6,490 nucleotides of DNA, taken from NCBI GenBank assembly GCA_016840025.1, contig JAEOTF010000473.1, positions 1 to 6,490 of the forward strand. The letters are read 5' to 3'. The notes under the pieces were generated by a model. The model did not search any database and was not told the DNA's origin. It worked only from the letters and a program-made list of their open reading frames with translations. Shown here piece by piece: positions 1 to 5,534 of this stretch (position 1 is the stretch's first letter; each line of letters begins with the position of its first letter). The translations under genes were made by a program, and so were the position numbers. Source of the stretch: Candidatus Hodarchaeota archaeon (GTDB taxonomy: Archaea; Asgardarchaeota; Heimdallarchaeia; Hodarchaeales; YT1-039).

Positions 1-104
1 ACAAATACTTTATAGTGCTTGTGAATGGAAGAAAAGCGGAATTAGGCGATCGTGTAACTAAAGAAGATGAAATTATTGTTCTTCCCCGATTAGTCGGTGG
101 TTAG
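1..104 (+). CDS. Ubiquitin-like MoaD/ThiS/SAMP-family protein, C-terminal fragment
   Basis: This is the 3' end of a gene that begins before the window; the frame starts at base 3 and 33 codons are visible before TAG at 102-104. The peptide reads KYFIVLVNGRKAELGD, then RVTKEDEIIVLPRLVGG. That is the classic end of a beta-grasp sulfur-carrier or ubiquitin-like protein: a VNGR-type strand-turn, the D-x-V-x-x-x-D-E-I/V pattern, a final hydrophobic strand, and a terminal Gly-Gly exposed right at the stop. In this family the Gly-Gly is adenylated by an E1-like enzyme and then carries sulfur (molybdopterin, thiamine or tRNA thiolation) or is conjugated to lysines (archaeal SAMPs). The fragment cannot tell MoaD, ThiS and SAMP apart. 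The family is usually 70-95 residues long, so about half is missing. The class is fairly secure; the exact role is not. Confidence 0.8.
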   Translation, partial: KYFIVLVNGRKAELGDRVTKEDEIIVLPRLVGG

Positions 105-287
105 CAGTTTTTTTCAACTCTTGATCCTACTTTTCTACTCTTTTATCCTATTTACGATTTTAAATTTTAACATTCTTAAAATAATAGAATTGATAGTAAT
201 ATTTTTCTAAATAACAATACGGATTGAATTCAAAATTTTTATGGGAGTATTAAGCACCCATAGAGGGTCTTTAGGGTAGGTATAAGG
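105..287. other. Spacer between convergent genes
   Basis: This 183-base AT-rich stretch separates the stop of the Gly-Gly protein (+) from the stop of the DUF166 gene (-). It holds a T-rich terminator-like tract for the first gene and a small hairpin, ATGGG at 241-245 with CCCAT at 257-261. On the minus strand the hairpin is followed by AAAAATTTT, so it could help end DUF166 transcription. I see no coding frame of convincing quality here. Confidence 0.5.
106..152 (+). terminator. T-rich archaeal-type terminator after the Gly-Gly protein gene
   Basis: Immediately after the TAG stop there is a run of seven T (108-114), followed by repeated pyrimidine blocks (ACTTTTCT, ACTCTTTTATCC, TATTT) on the coding strand. 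Archaeal RNA polymerases terminate at such T-tracts without needing a hairpin, and no stem precedes the run. The call is by pattern only. Confidence 0.5.
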
Positions 288-1094
288 TTAAGCGGGATAT
301 TCTTGAACTAATTTATTCTTATTTATAAGTTTATCAGGGATTTCATCCTTGAATGAGTCCCAAACTGTTTCACGTGCGATATAACCCGCCTTATGAAGTA
401 TTGTGTCGTCTAATTCTCGATCATGAGTCATACTCGCTGTACAAGGATAGGAATGATGAGCCATAGAGATCACCCCGTTCAATTCCCCTTCATCTATCGG
501 TGTAAATCGTATTTTCTGAGCAATATACCATGTACAGCCACAAGGAGCACTTCGAGCGATTGTGGAAAGTTCAATAGTATCATTTCTTATTTCAGTATTT
601 AGGATCGGATATCCGATGTTAAATTCGTCAATAAACTGATCAATTATTTTCATTCCAGTTTTCTTCAGACTACAGAATGGTTTTGGAAAAACAGCCTCTA
701 TAGCATTACTTTCTAAGTTTTCACGAACTTGCTCTCTAAGACCTTGAGGAACCCACTGTGGATTTTCTATTGGTACAATCACTGCTTTTGCCTGTGTATT
801 ATCTACAACATGCATGATGGATGCTAAAAGATCATGATGTAGCGCAACACAGATGATAACATCTACTTTTGGTAAATCTGTTGGAAAATACTTTTCTGGT
901 TCTTCAACAAAGGGTGGTAGACTTTTCGGAAGTTCATAAACACCATGAATGGCCCCTATATGTGATGTATAGACTGATCGACACTTTGTGCAAGTATCGG
1001 CACACACCTGACACCATGTTGACAAATTAATGAGGTTATTTATCAAACGTTCCCCAAAGGGGTCAGAATAAAGCAATAATAGTTTGAGCGACAT
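288..1094 (-). CDS. DUF166 (COG1810) family protein, cysteine-rich
   Basis: This 268-residue protein matches the archaeal DUF166/COG1810 family as I recall it; some databases mislabel members as thymidylate synthase. The biochemical function is unknown. The N-terminus is strand-like (MSLKLLLLYSDPFGERLINNL). It is followed by a cysteine cluster C28-x2-C31-x3-C35-x2-C38, an LP-x-VDVIICVALHHDLL segment near 74-90, the PIENPQWVPQGLR segment (108-120), and the family-like block RSAPCGCTWYIA (181-192, C185 and C187). A His/Cys-rich stretch, MAHHSYPCTASMTHD, covers 211-225. The clustered Cys and His residues suggest a metal or Fe-S site; this is inference. The length is normal for the family. The ATG at 1092-1094 starts a clean N-terminus and has no Shine-Dalgarno upstream, so the mRNA may be leaderless. 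The gene diverges from the GT4 gene and converges on the Gly-Gly protein gene. There is no signal peptide or membrane span, so it is probably cytosolic. Confidence 0.8.
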   Translation of the reverse strand: MSLKLLLLYSDPFGERLINNLINLSTWCQVCADTCTKCRSVYTSHIGAIHGVYELPKSLPPFVEEPEKYFPTDLPKVDVIICVALHHDLLASIMHVVDNTQAKAVIVPIENPQWVPQGLREQVRENLESNAIEAVFPKPFCSLKKTGMKIIDQFIDEFNIGYPILNTEIRNDTIELSTIARSAPCGCTWYIAQKIRFTPIDEGELNGVISMAHHSYPCTASMTHDRELDDTILHKAGYIARETVWDSFKDEIPDKLINKNKLVQEYPA

Positions 1095-1112
1095 TAAATG
1101 TGATTTTGTTTA

Positions 1113-1130
1113 TATGAATAAAAATTCATA
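1113..1130. promoter_or_regulatory. Palindrome in the DUF166 promoter region
   Basis: TATGAAT (1113-1119) and ATTCATA (1124-1130) form a perfect 7+7 inverted repeat around AAAA. It lies 18 to 36 bases upstream of the DUF166 ATG, where the TATA element of a leaderless archaeal gene would be. A regulator bound here could block or recruit TBP/TFB. It may alternatively be just an AT-rich TATA region; the symmetry is seen, the role is inferred. Confidence 0.4.
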
Positions 1131-1275
1131 CTTACCTTGACTTCACTTTCTAAATAATTCCTAATCTTTTGAGTAAAAATAATTTTTTCTGCTATTAAAG
1201 ACGGTTAAAATCAAGGGAGTCGAAGATCAGATCTTTGATGTTAAATTTTTTCAAGGATGACGTAATTGTGAGGTC

Positions 1276-1282
1276 TTTAAAA
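1276..1282 (+). promoter_or_regulatory. Candidate TATA box for the GT4 gene
   Basis: TTTAAAA lies about 26 bases before 1305, the usual archaeal TATA-to-start distance. If used, the transcript would begin almost exactly where the structured leader (1307-1385) starts. A second element, AATTGT-A-ACAATT (1290-1302), is a perfect 6+6 palindrome between this box and the predicted start and could be an operator. No BRE is clear. Both are pattern-based predictions. Confidence 0.3.
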
Positions 1283-1306
1283 GGTGTAAAATTGTAACAA
1301 TTAACA

Positions 1307-1385
1307 GGAGGCATAAGCGATTTCAAAGAGCCCCTTTCGAGAGAATCCAAACAAAAAAGTATTCTCTCCAGTTATAATCGCCTCC
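1307..1385 (+). promoter_or_regulatory. Structured 5' leader of the GT4 mRNA, possible SD switch
   Basis: Several complementary segments nest here. An outer helix pairs GGAG (1307-1310) plus GCGATT (1317-1322) with AATCGC (1376-1381) plus CTCC (1382-1385), leaving a 6-base bulge. Inside it are a small stem AAAG/CTTT (1325-1328/1334-1337) and a strong one, GAGAGAAT/ATTCTCTC (1339-1346/1361-1368), with a 14-base loop. This gives a three-way junction. The closing CCTCC (1381-1385) is also complementary to the Shine-Dalgarno AGGAGG at 1421-1426. The leader could therefore alternate between GGAGG:CCTCC (site free) and CCTCC:SD (site blocked). I do not recognise a known riboswitch class. The complementarity is seen; RNA function is inferred. 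Confidence 0.45.
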
Positions 1386-1420
1386 ACAAATGCTTTCTCC
1401 ATTTTATCTTACATCCTTTA

Positions 1421-1426
1421 AGGAGG
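1421..1426 (+). promoter_or_regulatory. Shine-Dalgarno site that sets the GT4 start
   Basis: AGGAGG lies 8 bases before TTG (1435) but only 2 bases before the in-frame ATG at 1429. The other strong site in this window (4151-4156) also sits 8 bases from an ATG. The spacing favours TTG. The ATG at 1390 has no such site upstream and is embedded in the leader. Confidence 0.65.
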
Positions 1427-1434
1427 AAATGATA

Positions 1435-2565
1435 TTGAAAATTGGATTAGTGAGCACTTATTTACCACAAAAATGTGGTATTGCCACCTACACAGATTAT
1501 CTTACCAGTGCTCTTAGAAAAGTGAATTCAAATTTAAAAATAAAAATAATTGCAGAAAAAGGAGCTAAACCTCTCACACAAAAGAATTACGAGGTTATAA
1601 CTCCCTGGCAACGAAACGAAGATTATGTATCCCAAATTCTAAGTTATACCGCTGATATCGATATTTTGCATATTCAACATGAGTACGGGATCTATGGCTT
1701 TAATTATCGTATTATTCCACTTCTCGAAAAACTGGCCCCTGAAATTAAGAAGATTGTTACCATTCACTGTATTAGACCAAGCCAAATTGCATTACCAGAA
1801 CGCGGTGATATTGAAGAGAAATTGGCTGCAAAGATCGCCCAAAGCGCAGATGAGATAATTGTTCATCTTGAAACCCAAAAATCCATATTAGAAAGATTGG
1901 GCATACCTCGAGAAAAAATTACTGTTATCCCTCATGGAACGGAAATAACAGACATTAATAAAAAAGTCGCTCGACAAAAATTAAATCTTCCTCAAGATAA
2001 AAAGATTATACTATTATTTGGATTTATAAAGAAACATAAACAACCCCATATCGCCATAAAAGCTCTTTCCGAGTTGTTGGAAAAAGGAAATGATGTAGTA
2101 CTCTTTCTTGCAGGAAGATTACCGCCAAATCCCCGGGAACCTGATGTTGAATATTTTAAGTCTCTTCAACAAAAAATCCGTAATTTTCCATATCCTGAAC
2201 ACATTATCTTTCCTAATCGTTTTTTTCCCAACGAGGATGTTCCTTATCTCCTTCGTGCCGCAGACCTGATTCTTTTCCCGTATATTGAGGATAGTCGAGC
2301 AGCCTCTGGTGTTTTACATCTAGCTATAGGCGCTAAGACTCCTGTCATCGCTTCTAGAATACCTAAGTTTGAAGAATTACAGCAAGTTAGTGATGAACTA
2401 ATTTTTCCTTCTCACAATCCAGAAATGGTATCAAAAATTATTTCCCGTATTTTTAATGATCCCGAATTCAAAAATTATGTCGTTAATCGGATGGATTTCT
2501 ATAGAAAACTAACATCATGGGAAAATATTGCTCACCAACACATAAAAATTTACCTTGATCAATAG
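1435..2565 (+). CDS. GT4-type (GT-B fold) glycosyltransferase
   Basis: This is a nucleotide-sugar glycosyltransferase of the RfaG/GT4 group, about 376 residues from the TTG start, a normal length. The N-terminal half begins MKIGLVSTYLPQKCGIATYT (the K-CGIA-T pattern near 13-20). It continues with HIQHEYGIYG (79-88), VTIHC near 108, and SADEIIVHLE leading to VIPHGTE (164-170). The C-terminal donor half has LLFGFIKKHKQ (193-203), where GT4 enzymes place the basic residues that grip the diphosphate, then ADLILFPYIEDSRAASG (276-292). The first Glu of the usual E-x7-E motif is present (E285), but the residue eight further on is Val, as in some subfamilies with a ...SSG... loop. Donor and acceptor are unknown; GDP-mannose would fit the GH130 neighbours. 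There is no signal peptide or membrane span. A longer frame opens at ATG 1390, adding 15 residues that look non-native; ATG 1429 is the other option. Codon use resembles its neighbours. Confidence 0.85.
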   Translation: MKIGLVSTYLPQKCGIATYTDYLTSALRKVNSNLKIKIIAEKGAKPLTQKNYEVITPWQRNEDYVSQILSYTADIDILHIQHEYGIYGFNYRIIPLLEKLAPEIKKIVTIHCIRPSQIALPERGDIEEKLAAKIAQSADEIIVHLETQKSILERLGIPREKITVIPHGTEITDINKKVARQKLNLPQDKKIILLFGFIKKHKQPHIAIKALSELLEKGNDVVLFLAGRLPPNPREPDVEYFKSLQQKIRNFPYPEHIIFPNRFFPNEDVPYLLRAADLILFPYIEDSRAASGVLHLAIGAKTPVIASRIPKFEELQQVSDELIFPSHNPEMVSKIISRIFNDPEFKNYVVNRMDFYRKLTSWENIAHQHIKIYLDQ

Positions 2566-2577
2566 CTTGACTTAGGG

Positions 2578-2602
2578 CTTCAAAAACCATTACCTTTTGA
2601 AG
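2578..2602 (+). terminator. Hairpin just after the GT4 stop
   Basis: CTTCAAAA (2578-2585) pairs perfectly with TTTTGAAG (2595-2602) around a 9-base loop, starting 13 bases after the GT4 stop codon. No long T-run follows, so it is not a classical bacterial terminator. It may stabilise the 3' end or assist termination. Confidence 0.4.
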
Positions 2603-2748
2603 AGACCATGTTTCTTATCCAATAGAGAATGTCATCATTAATAGTTTTTGAATAGTTCAAACAATTATTTAGTCTGATGCAACTAAGAAAAATATTGGTC
2701 ATTAGTGTTTTTTTCGAGATATATCAACCGTTGGTGACATCATAGGTT

Positions 2749-2761
2749 AGTATAATATACT
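2749..2761. promoter_or_regulatory. Palindrome AGTATA-A-TATACT
   Basis: This is a perfect 6+6 inverted repeat with a single central A, about 140 bases upstream of GH130-A. It has the size and symmetry of a dimeric regulator site and also resembles a TATA element. It is too far from the start codon to be that gene's promoter unless the leader is long. Confidence 0.3.
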
Positions 2762-2809
2762 CAGTTTTTACCAATAAGGACTGATTAGTAATTTTATGCT
2801 TTTGAAACT

Positions 2810-2831
2810 CTTTTTAACCAACCTTAAAAAG
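2810..2831. promoter_or_regulatory. Inverted repeat CTTTTTAA/TTAAAAAG before GH130-A
   Basis: This is an 8+8 perfect repeat around CCAACC, about 71 bases upstream of the GH130-A ATG. Its right arm, TTAAAAA, could serve as a TATA box with transcription starting near 2852, giving a leader of about 50 bases. A second perfect repeat, TTATTC-ATA-GAATAA (2848-2862), lies at that predicted start. Together they look like a regulated promoter; this is inference from symmetry and spacing. Confidence 0.4.
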
Positions 2832-2847
2832 CGAAATACATCCCATA

Positions 2848-2862
2848 TTATTCATAGAATAA
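2848..2862. promoter_or_regulatory. Palindrome TTATTC-ATA-GAATAA
   Basis: This 6+6 perfect inverted repeat has a 3-base centre. It shares the 9-mer TTATTCATA with the palindrome upstream of DUF166 (there on the minus strand), so both could be read by one regulator. In such AT-rich DNA, chance sharing is also possible. Confidence 0.3.
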
Positions 2863-2902
2863 GGCATTTGAAAACAGATTCCGAAGTTAGAGGAAAAACC
2901 GG

Positions 2903-4087
2903 ATGAAATCTGTGTTGGATCGGACTGTCGAAAAATTAGGGGTTGGAGAGCTCCTCACGCTTAACTCAGGCGAATCTATTTTCAAATTATCTTCTTTTAA
3001 AGACAATCCAATAGTAACACCTCAAAATCAGGGGATTAGTTGGTATGAGAATGGCGTGTTGCATATTGGTGCTATTTTTAACGGCGGAGCTGAAATCTTT
3101 CAAGATAAAATTGTATTAGCTTCACGAGTTCCCCGCGGATATAATCGCGTCCTAATCTTCGATGAAAAAACTGGCGTAGAACGCTATATCATTGAAAATT
3201 ACCTATCTGAGGTTTGGTTGCTCGAAAGTAAGGATGCAATTAATTTCACACCAACATCCGCAGGAATTATTCGAGGTAATGGAAGCGATCACCAAGATTT
3301 CGTGTACGGCATAGAAGACACCAGAATTATCAAAATTGGACAAAAATATCTATTGGTTGGAGTGGGGAGAAAAAAGCCTGCGTTCAAAGGTCTTGATGGA
3401 GATAGAACCGCACTTTATTCAACTGATGATTTCGTAGGTATTACTTATCATGGATGCATTAATTCCTTCTTTGAACGTAATACAGTTGTTATACCTGAAC
3501 CCATTTCAGACCAATACTATGCTTTTTTTCGATTTCGTCCTAATATCCAACTGGCTGTTCTTGAAGGTGGTTTGAAGCAGTTATTAAACCCCTCTAAGTA
3601 TGAAAATGAGTGGAAAAAAATTCTAGATGAACGAGATAAGAATATCCTTTTTAAAATGGGGAAATATCCTCATGAAAAAGAGAAAATCGGTCCTGGTCCC
3701 CAAATTATTAAGACAAATCGGGGTTGGCTGTTTATCTATCATGCTGTTGGAGAAATAGATGCTAATATCTGTAGAGCTTATGGATTAAATGAAAAAATCA
3801 ATAGGGCTTACTCTATTTGTGCTGCTCTATTGGATTTAAAGAACCCACGGAAGGTACTGTGCCGAACTAGACATCCTATCTATATCCCTTCCCTTCCTCA
3901 TGAATTGTATGGGAATAAACACTATTCAGTCGATATCCCTGCAGTTGTCTTTCCCACAGGTGCAATAGTTTGGCAGGACAAATTACTTCTCTACTGTGGA
4001 GCAGCGGACAAGTACATGATTTTATTAAGTTGTAAGCTTGATATTTTTGTCGATTACCTATGGAAATACTGTAAAGTTGCCTGTTAA
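2903..4087 (+). CDS. GH130-family (COG2152) mannoside phosphorylase-like protein, copy A
   Basis: This 394-residue cytosolic protein carries the landmarks of the five-bladed beta-propeller GH130/DUF377 family, most of whose characterised members reversibly phosphorolyse beta-mannosides. In order: DNPIVTP (34-40), IFNGGAE (58-64), DHQDFVYGIEDTRI (129-142), GDRTALYSTDDF (166-177), ERNTVVIPEPI (191-201), KIGPGPQIIKTNRGWLFIYHAVG (261-283, quoted here as its landmarks KIGPGPQ and GWLFIYH), AALLDL-NPRKVL (307-319), and LLLYCGAADKYM (361-372). D139 in IEDTR aligns with the family's catalytic acid in the usual EDPR motif, but the proline is Thr. Where many phosphorylases have H-R after the PE-I strand, this protein has F-R (FFRF, 208-211). 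About 60-80 residues more than typical members come from an N-terminal stretch and an insert near 220-258. An AGAGGA site 8-9 bases upstream supports ATG 2903. It is the first of a tandem pair. Substrate, and phosphorolysis versus hydrolysis or synthesis, are undetermined. Confidence 0.82.
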   Translation: MKSVLDRTVEKLGVGELLTLNSGESIFKLSSFKDNPIVTPQNQGISWYENGVLHIGAIFNGGAEIFQDKIVLASRVPRGYNRVLIFDEKTGVERYIIENYLSEVWLLESKDAINFTPTSAGIIRGNGSDHQDFVYGIEDTRIIKIGQKYLLVGVGRKKPAFKGLDGDRTALYSTDDFVGITYHGCINSFFERNTVVIPEPISDQYYAFFRFRPNIQLAVLEGGLKQLLNPSKYENEWKKILDERDKNILFKMGKYPHEKEKIGPGPQIIKTNRGWLFIYHAVGEIDANICRAYGLNEKINRAYSICAALLDLKNPRKVLCRTRHPIYIPSLPHELYGNKHYSVDIPAVVFPTGAIVWQDKLLLYCGAADKYMILLSCKLDIFVDYLWKYCKVAC

Positions 4088-4150
4088 CAAACTAATAGAA
4101 GTAAAGTAATAAATAGTTCCAATGTGGTTGAATTTGGAGCATAATAATCG

Positions 4151-4156
4151 AGGAGG
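4151..4156 (+). promoter_or_regulatory. Shine-Dalgarno site of GH130-B
   Basis: AGGAGG lies 5 bases before ATG 4162 and 8 bases before the adjacent ATG 4165. By the spacing seen in this window the second ATG may be the real start, giving MSVLDRT and one residue less. The rest of the 74-base gap (4088-4161) shows no promoter or terminator I can defend, so the two GH130 genes probably share a transcript. Confidence 0.55.
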
Positions 4157-4161
4157 AAAGA

Positions 4162-5355
4162 ATGATGTCTGTATTGGATAGGACGGTTGAAAAACTCGGT
4201 GATGGTACTATCTTATCATTAGATTCAGGCGAGAATATTTTCAAGCTAGCTTCTTATGAGAATAATCCTATAGTGACGCCTAAAAAGCTCGGCGTCACTT
4301 GGAAAGAGAATGATGAATTGAAATTTGGAGCAGTTTTTAATGGGGGCGCAGAATTATTTCAAGATAAGATATTTCTGCTACCTAGATGCCCCCGAGGATA
4401 CCGAAAAAGTCAGGCTTTCGACAAAATGCTTGGAATGGAGATAACAATCCTTGAAAACTACATTTCTGAGATTTGGATTTTAATAAGCGAAGACGGGATT
4501 AATTTTAGCAGGTTTCGAAATCACATAATTCGTGGTGATGGATTCGCCCATCAAGATTTTACTTATGGGATAGAGGACATAAGAATTATCAAGTATCATC
4601 AGAGATATCTATTGGTTGGATGTGGAAGAATTAAACCTCCTTTTAAGGATGATATTTATGGCGATGGGGATCGAATTGCGACCTACTCAACTAAAAATTT
4701 CATAAATATCACCTATCATGGAATAGTGAACCCTTTTTGGGCACGGAACACAGTCCCCTTTTCTGAACCTATTGCAGGTCAATATTATTGCTTGTTACGG
4801 TTCTTTCCCAACATATATTTGACTGTTCTAGAAGAAGGAATGGATCAATTATTGGATCCTTCCAAATACCAGAAAAAGTGGAAACAAATCTATGAACAGC
4901 GGGAAAAATATCTGTTTTTAAAAGCAGGGCAATTTCTACATGAAAAAGAGAGAATTGGCCCAGGTCCCCAAATCATTAAGACAGATAAAGGATGGTTACT
5001 TATCTATCACGCTACTGGTGAAATAGATACTAATATCTGCAAAGCTTATGGGTTAACGGAGAAGATTGACAGAGGTTACTCTATAAGTGCTGCTCTGTTG
5101 GATCTAGACAATCCACGGAAAATATTATGCCGGACACGTTATCCAATATACATACCTTCTGCACCCTGGGAGTTATACGGAAATGAGCGTTATCCTGTGG
5201 ATATTCCTGCTGTTGTTTTTACCACAGGCGCGATTGTTCGGAAAGATAAGCTTCTCCTATACTGCGGAGCAGGAGATAAGTATATGATTCTTTTGAGCTG
5301 TAAACTCAACAATTTGGTAGAATATTTGTGGCAATATTGCAGATTATGTGGATAA
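4162..5355 (+). CDS. GH130-family mannoside phosphorylase-like protein, copy B
   Basis: This is a paralogue of copy A: 397 residues, about 65% identical by hand alignment, with one 3-residue insertion (KDDIYGDGDR, 162-171). The same landmarks occur: NNPIVTP (34-40), VFNGGAE (58-64), FTYGIEDIRI (133-142, D139 the candidate catalytic acid, proline replaced by Ile), GDRIATYST (169-177), ARNTVPFSEPI (194-204), IGPGPQ (265-270), GWLLIYH (277-283), and LLLYCGAGDKY (364-374). Where many phosphorylases have H-R, this copy has L-R (LLRF, 211-214). The C-terminal 130 residues are the most conserved between the copies; residues 80-90 and 241-250 the least. Tandem GH130 pairs are known elsewhere: Thermoanaerobacter Teth514_1788/1789 split long- and short-chain beta-1,2-mannoside phosphorolysis. 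A chain-length division could apply here, by analogy only. There is no signal peptide. The stop codon lies inside the broken GNAT frame on the other strand. Confidence 0.82.
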   Translation: MMSVLDRTVEKLGDGTILSLDSGENIFKLASYENNPIVTPKKLGVTWKENDELKFGAVFNGGAELFQDKIFLLPRCPRGYRKSQAFDKMLGMEITILENYISEIWILISEDGINFSRFRNHIIRGDGFAHQDFTYGIEDIRIIKYHQRYLLVGCGRIKPPFKDDIYGDGDRIATYSTKNFINITYHGIVNPFWARNTVPFSEPIAGQYYCLLRFFPNIYLTVLEEGMDQLLDPSKYQKKWKQIYEQREKYLFLKAGQFLHEKERIGPGPQIIKTDKGWLLIYHATGEIDTNICKAYGLTEKIDRGYSISAALLDLDNPRKILCRTRYPIYIPSAPWELYGNERYPVDIPAVVFTTGAIVRKDKLLLYCGAGDKYMILLSCKLNNLVEYLWQYCRLCG

Positions 5356-5524
5356 ATTTTCGAGCATCTTCAATTGTCTTAGCTTTTGGTTTAACAAGAA
5401 ACTCTCTAAATCTATCGTCTGAACGAAGAGCGAAGATTTCATGTTCATCCTCAATCTGAAGTTCTCTTAGAATCAAACGGTCGGTAGTTAAATTTGGAAA
5501 CGGTGCGAAACTAATTTCCATCAT
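5306..5524 (-). pseudogene. Truncated GNAT (RimJ/RimL-type) N-acetyltransferase
   Basis: The 72-codon minus-strand frame starts like an Acetyltransf_3 enzyme: PFPNLTTDRLILREL, then EDEHEIFALRSDDRFREFLVKP, then KTIEDARKFI, which is strand 1, helix 1 and helix 2 of the fold. Full proteins are about 170-190 residues. Here the recognisable part stops near residue 58 and the last 14 residues (HIICNIATNILPNC) are simply antisense to the 3' end of GH130-B. The acetyl-CoA-binding core (the Q/R-x-x-G-x-G/A loop) is absent, so it cannot be active. A good Shine-Dalgarno (GAGGAG, 5531-5536) precedes the start (ATG 5522-5524 or the adjacent ATG 5519-5521). I find no matching C-terminal half at the other end of the cassette or elsewhere in the window. 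The breakpoint near 5353 suggests insertion or deletion removed the rest. Confidence 0.75.
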
Positions 5525-5534
5525 AGTCTTCTCC

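Larger units (their letters stand above)
2566..2902. other. Noncoding spacer with inverted repeats
   Basis: These 337 bases between GT4 and the first GH130 gene hold no recognisable gene. Four perfect inverted repeats are spread along it: 2578-2602, 2749-2761, 2810-2831 and 2848-2862. The first looks like a 3' processing or termination hairpin of the GT4 mRNA, the others like promoter or operator elements of GH130-A. The spacing argues that the GH130 genes can be transcribed separately from GT4. A 40-codon minus-strand frame (2580-2702) resembles nothing I know. Confidence 0.5.

Noticed and set aside
1307..1385. Outer helix of about tRNA length (79 bases), considered as a tRNA or C/D box RNA
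   Set aside because: There is no T-loop GTTCRA pattern, no anticodon arm of the right geometry, and no C/D box pair; the helix arms do not match tRNA stem lengths.
1390..1434. N-terminal extension of the GT4 protein from ATG 1390
   Set aside because: It has no ribosome site, its codons do not extend the family pattern, and it overlaps leader elements; TTG 1435 fits the SD spacing better.
2580..2702. Minus-strand frame of 40 codons in the spacer
   Set aside because: It has an ATG but no ribosome site and no recognisable family, and it crosses a hairpin; most likely chance. It was also checked as the missing GNAT C-terminus and does not match.
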